Source of the DNA: Cohnella thailandensis
GTDB lineage: Bacteria > Bacillota > Bacilli > Paenibacillales > Paenibacillaceae
DNA length: 64,000 nt
Direction of reading: 5' to 3'
NCBI RefSeq assembly: GCF_014212135.1
Contig: NZ_JACJVQ010000005.1
Location: forward strand, 77,702-141,701
In this document: positions 61,621 through 64,000 of the stretch, piece by piece
Numbering within the stretch: position 1 is the first letter of the stretch
Layout: each line of letters opens with the position of its first letter
Program-made: the position numbers and the translations under genes
Notes under the pieces: model-generated
Seen by the model: only the letters and a program-made list of their open reading frames with translations
Told to the model about the DNA's origin: nothing
Databases searched by the model: none

Positions 61621-62514
61621 ATGCGGGATGAAGGTTCCGTCACGTTGGAGGCGGCGTTGATCATGCCGGTTTTTCTGTTGTTCGCGATCTTTCTGACCTT
61701 CTTGATCCAGACATGCGTGACGACGATGGCGCTTCACGGAGCGCTGTCCCAGACGGCGCGCCAAGCGGCTTCGATGTGGTATCCGCTGTCCATGGCGCAG
61801 GAATCGTTCTCGAATACGGAGGCGGGCGAAGGGCTTGAATCGGTTAATCGGAAGCTGGGCGGCATGCAGGAGATGCTGGAGCAATACGGCAGCCTCCTTC
61901 CGTCGCCGTTGTCCGAATGGGCGGAAGAGGCCGCAAGCCGCTCCTGGACGATAGAGGAGAACGCGGCGATTCCGCTGTTCGAAGCTTTGATGGAGAAGAT
62001 CGCGGACCCGCGAGTGCTGGATAAGGATCGTCTCTCCATCGTAAAGGTCGCTCTGCCCGACAGCGAAGGGAACGATGGGAATCTGACTCTCGAATCGAAG
62101 TACCGTCTTCCGATGAAGGTTCCGTTCCTCGGGCGCGACTTGACGTTGCGGGCCTCCGCCACGGAGCGGGCGTGGATCGGAGGAAGCCCTTCGACCGCGC
62201 TCCTGGATAGCGGGGACGAGGGGGAGGGGAGCGGGCTCAGCTTTCTCTCCATGGAACCAAGCCCGGCAAGGCCGGGACGCAAAGTCACCTTGACGCTGAA
62301 GGCGGCGCCGGGGCAGACGGTTGACCTGTCCGTCTACTATAAAAGCGGGCAAAGCGCGGCCAAGCACTTGGGACAAGCGACGGCGGATTCGGAAGGACGG
62401 GTGTCCTGGACGTGGCTCGTATCCGGGAACACGACGTCGGGTACCTGGAACTGGGAGGCCAAGACGGAGAGCGGATTCACTTGGAACCAGACGTTTCTCG
62501 TATCGCGAAATTAA
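61621..62514 (+). CDS. TadE-like pseudopilin with Ig/FN3-like C-terminus
   Basis: 297 residues from ATG 61621 (GGAGGAAA upstream); ATGs at 61531, 61564 and 61567 overlap the previous gene. MRDEGSVTLEAALIMPVFLL is a classical TadE processing and membrane region. The C-terminal 90 residues (PARPGRKVTLTLKAAPGQTV, GTWNWEAKTESGFTWN) look like a beta-sandwich, unusual for TadE and possibly a surface-exposed adhesion or interaction domain. Confidence 0.8.
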   Translation: MRDEGSVTLEAALIMPVFLLFAIFLTFLIQTCVTTMALHGALSQTARQAASMWYPLSMAQESFSNTEAGEGLESVNRKLGGMQEMLEQYGSLLPSPLSEWAEEAASRSWTIEENAAIPLFEALMEKIADPRVLDKDRLSIVKVALPDSEGNDGNLTLESKYRLPMKVPFLGRDLTLRASATERAWIGGSPSTALLDSGDEGEGSGLSFLSMEPSPARPGRKVTLTLKAAPGQTVDLSVYYKSGQSAAKHLGQATADSEGRVSWTWLVSGNTTSGTWNWEAKTESGFTWNQTFLVSRN

Positions 62515-62535
62515 AGGGAGAGAGGATGCTCTAAC

Positions 62536-62982
62536 GTGAATCTCATCGTTCTGATCGCGTTAACGTCGTTAACGGCATTGGCCAGCTGGACCGATCTGCG
62601 CAAGCGGCTTATCCCGAATGCGCTGACGGTTTCCTATGCCTGCGGCGGCTTGCTTTATCACGGCGCGGCGTTCGGCTGGAAGGGCTTGGCGGAGTCTTTG
62701 GTCGGGGGAGTCGCTGCTATGGCTCCGCTGCTTTTGATGTATGTACTGAAGGGCATAGGAGGCGGCGACGTCAAATGGTTCGCGGCATTCGGATTTTGGT
62801 CCGGGGCTTCCTTCGCCCTTCAACTGGTCGTCCATTCGATACTAGCCGCCGGCGTCATTGCGCTCATCATGCTCTTGGTCCGGCGGATAGGCAATCGGGA
62901 GAAAAAGGAAGCGGCCGCAACCTTTCCATTCATGGCTGCCGTCGCGCCGGCATTGGCGTTTCTGCTCAGCGGCGAATTTTAG
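62536..62982 (+). CDS. tadV: Prepilin peptidase, A24 family (TadV/CpaA-like)
   Basis: 148 residues from GTG 62536. The two catalytic aspartates are present: Asp20 in SWTDLRKRLIPN and Asp78 in GGGDVK. Five membrane segments and no N-terminal methylase domain, the CpaA type that trims Flp and TadE pilins. It starts 21 bases after the previous stop. Confidence 0.92.
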   Translation: MNLIVLIALTSLTALASWTDLRKRLIPNALTVSYACGGLLYHGAAFGWKGLAESLVGGVAAMAPLLLMYVLKGIGGGDVKWFAAFGFWSGASFALQLVVHSILAAGVIALIMLLVRRIGNREKKEAAATFPFMAAVAPALAFLLSGEF

Positions 62983-62999
62983 GCAGGGGAGGCAACAGC

Positions 63000-64000
63000 A
63001 TGCAAGGTTATCGGGTTCGTTTCGAGCAAGGAAGGGGCCATCAAATGGTGCTGGAGGGGCAGCCGCCTCTCCGGACGGAAGAGTTGGACCGGCTTCAGCT
63101 CCGAATGCTGACGGGCATGGACGGCATTCCCGGCGTTTTGCCGATTCAGGCGGAGGAGCTGGACGGCTTTGTCTCCTTCCGATATTCTCTCAAAGGGAGC
63201 CGGATGCTCTCTCAAACGTTCCGCGTCGAACGATGGACGATGGAAGAAGCGCTGGAGGCTCTCGCGCAGCTGGCCGAGATTCTGGAGCAAGCGAATGAGC
63301 ATATGCTCGACGTCGACCGTTTCCTCCTGGAAGACGAGTTTATCTTCGCGGGCCCCGGTCGGGGAGAACTTTCCGTGACCTATGTGCCGGCCGTCCGCGA
63401 GTTTCAAACGATCGGTTTCGCCGCGCGGATGGAACGGTTGATTATCCGGTGGATGATGAACGTAGAGCTGCCGGACGGCCCTGTTCTTCAGAAGCTGTTA
63501 AGGCAAGCGGCAAGCGCCGATTTCTCTCCGGTCGACCTAAGAAAGCTGATCCGGCAATTGATGAATCCAACCCGGAGCGATACGGATGCTTCGGGATTTT
63601 CGGACGTGCGCTCGGGTAAGCAGGCGGCTCCGCGGGTGGAATCCCTCTTTGTTCGCCGCGAGGCCGCCGCATGGGAACAAAGAGCTCCGGCATCGTTACG
63701 CCCCGTCCTGCCCGATGTTAATCCGGCTAGCTCAGGCGAGCCAACGGCAAAGGAACGCCTGCCGCTGCCGAATAAGGCATCGATTTCGGAAGCCCAGAGC
63801 CTATCCGGACTGCTTGGAGAAGAGCCAACAAGGTGGGAGTCGTCGGAGAAGGGTCGGGTCGAGAACGAGGGGAAGGCTTCGAGCCGTTGGAGAACGTGGC
63901 TGTTGGCCGGAGCGGGCGGATTTATCGCCTTAATATGGCGCTTCGCTTATTTGCCGCAGCCTGGCCGGAGAGGACTTATACTGGCGTCCGGCGCGACCTT
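63000..64000 (+). CDS. Tad-locus protein, N-terminal part (DUF6382/FHA-type candidate)
   Basis: The ATG at 63000 follows GGGGAGG and the frame stays open to the end of the window (333 codons seen). Residues 1-150 form a soluble domain (MQGYRVRFEQGRGHQMVLEG, VERWTMEEALEALAQLAEIL), then a proline/glycine-rich linker and a membrane helix near residue 303 (WLLAGAGGFIALIWRFAYLP). Such proteins in Gram-positive Tad loci often end in an FHA domain, but that end is outside the window. Confidence 0.75.
   Translation, partial: MQGYRVRFEQGRGHQMVLEGQPPLRTEELDRLQLRMLTGMDGIPGVLPIQAEELDGFVSFRYSLKGSRMLSQTFRVERWTMEEALEALAQLAEILEQANEHMLDVDRFLLEDEFIFAGPGRGELSVTYVPAVREFQTIGFAARMERLIIRWMMNVELPDGPVLQKLLRQAASADFSPVDLRKLIRQLMNPTRSDTDASGFSDVRSGKQAAPRVESLFVRREAAAWEQRAPASLRPVLPDVNPASSGEPTAKERLPLPNKASISEAQSLSGLLGEEPTRWESSEKGRVENEGKASSRWRTWLLAGAGGFIALIWRFAYLPQPGRRGLILASGAT

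Overview
The window looks like a chromosomal segment of a GC-rich, endospore-forming, chemotactic member of the Paenibacillaceae (Cohnella/Paenibacillus-like). This is inferred from family content, not from a search. The pointers are SASP SspH, the cortex regulator CmpA, a YjcZ-type sporulation peptide, a CheX/CheY pair, a Gram-positive Tad pilus locus without secretin genes, frequent GTG/TTG starts with strong GGAGG-type ribosome binding sites, and the order lolA-like(ydcC)-alr-ndoAI-ndoA ... tex-cmpA-sprT, which resembles the ydc region of Bacillus subtilis.

Layout. 1-2191 (minus): the start of an ABC ATPase and a NarL-type two-component pair. 2404-11618: the ydc-like housekeeping block (lipoprotein, alanine racemase, MazEF-type antitoxin/toxin, Tex, CmpA, SprT-like), interrupted between ndoA and tex by a YhgE-type permease with its own sigma-A promoter and operator and a TetR regulator. 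11693-14048: two tRNA groups (Asn-Ser; Glu-Lys-Leu, then a second identical Leu gene 533 bp after the end of the first) with corA between the groups and a tiny Sm-like membrane protein between the two Leu genes. 14131-17738: two adjacent dynamin-like GTPases resembling the LeoA/LeoBC pair (Eleos-type anti-phage systems). 17765-22335: spore and ferredoxin genes and a heterodimeric ABC exporter.

22613-35647 is an accessory catabolic region. A TetR gene diverges from a nine-gene plus-strand operon: HpaB-type monooxygenase, adenine-deaminase-like hydrolase, binding protein, two permeases, acyl-CoA-dehydrogenase-like monooxygenase, luciferase-like monooxygenase and importer ATPase (eight clear genes plus a mini leader frame). 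Next to it are a carbamoylase-type amidohydrolase and a second adenine-deaminase-like enzyme. Together they look like import followed by oxidative and hydrolytic breakdown of a nitrogen- or sulfur-containing small molecule; the substrate is unknown.

35758-42456: CheY/CheX, an OmpR-type two-component system, and divergently a VTC polyphosphate-polymerase-like gene, a DUF4956-type membrane protein and a beta-helical lipoprotein. The intergenic region carries the same 18-base motif in both orientations, suggesting that the regulator controls both sides. 42534-50306: a hybrid kinase with degenerate receiver, L-asparaginase, an M50-like protease, a YjcZ peptide, a J-like membrane protein, and an AraC regulator with a GH4 glycosidase. 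50363-51250 is a long gene-poor gap with two clusters of a 24-base repeat at 50-base spacing. 51251-52627: NfeD and an SPFH protein.

52675-64000: a secreted seven-repeat beta-propeller protein diverges from a Tad/Flp pilus operon (TadZ, TadA, TadB, TadC, Flp pilin, TadE-like, a large membrane-anchored protein, a second TadE-like, prepilin peptidase and a truncated last gene). The tad operon begins with a promoter followed by an intrinsic terminator inside its leader, with a competing hairpin, which suggests attenuation or a small RNA.
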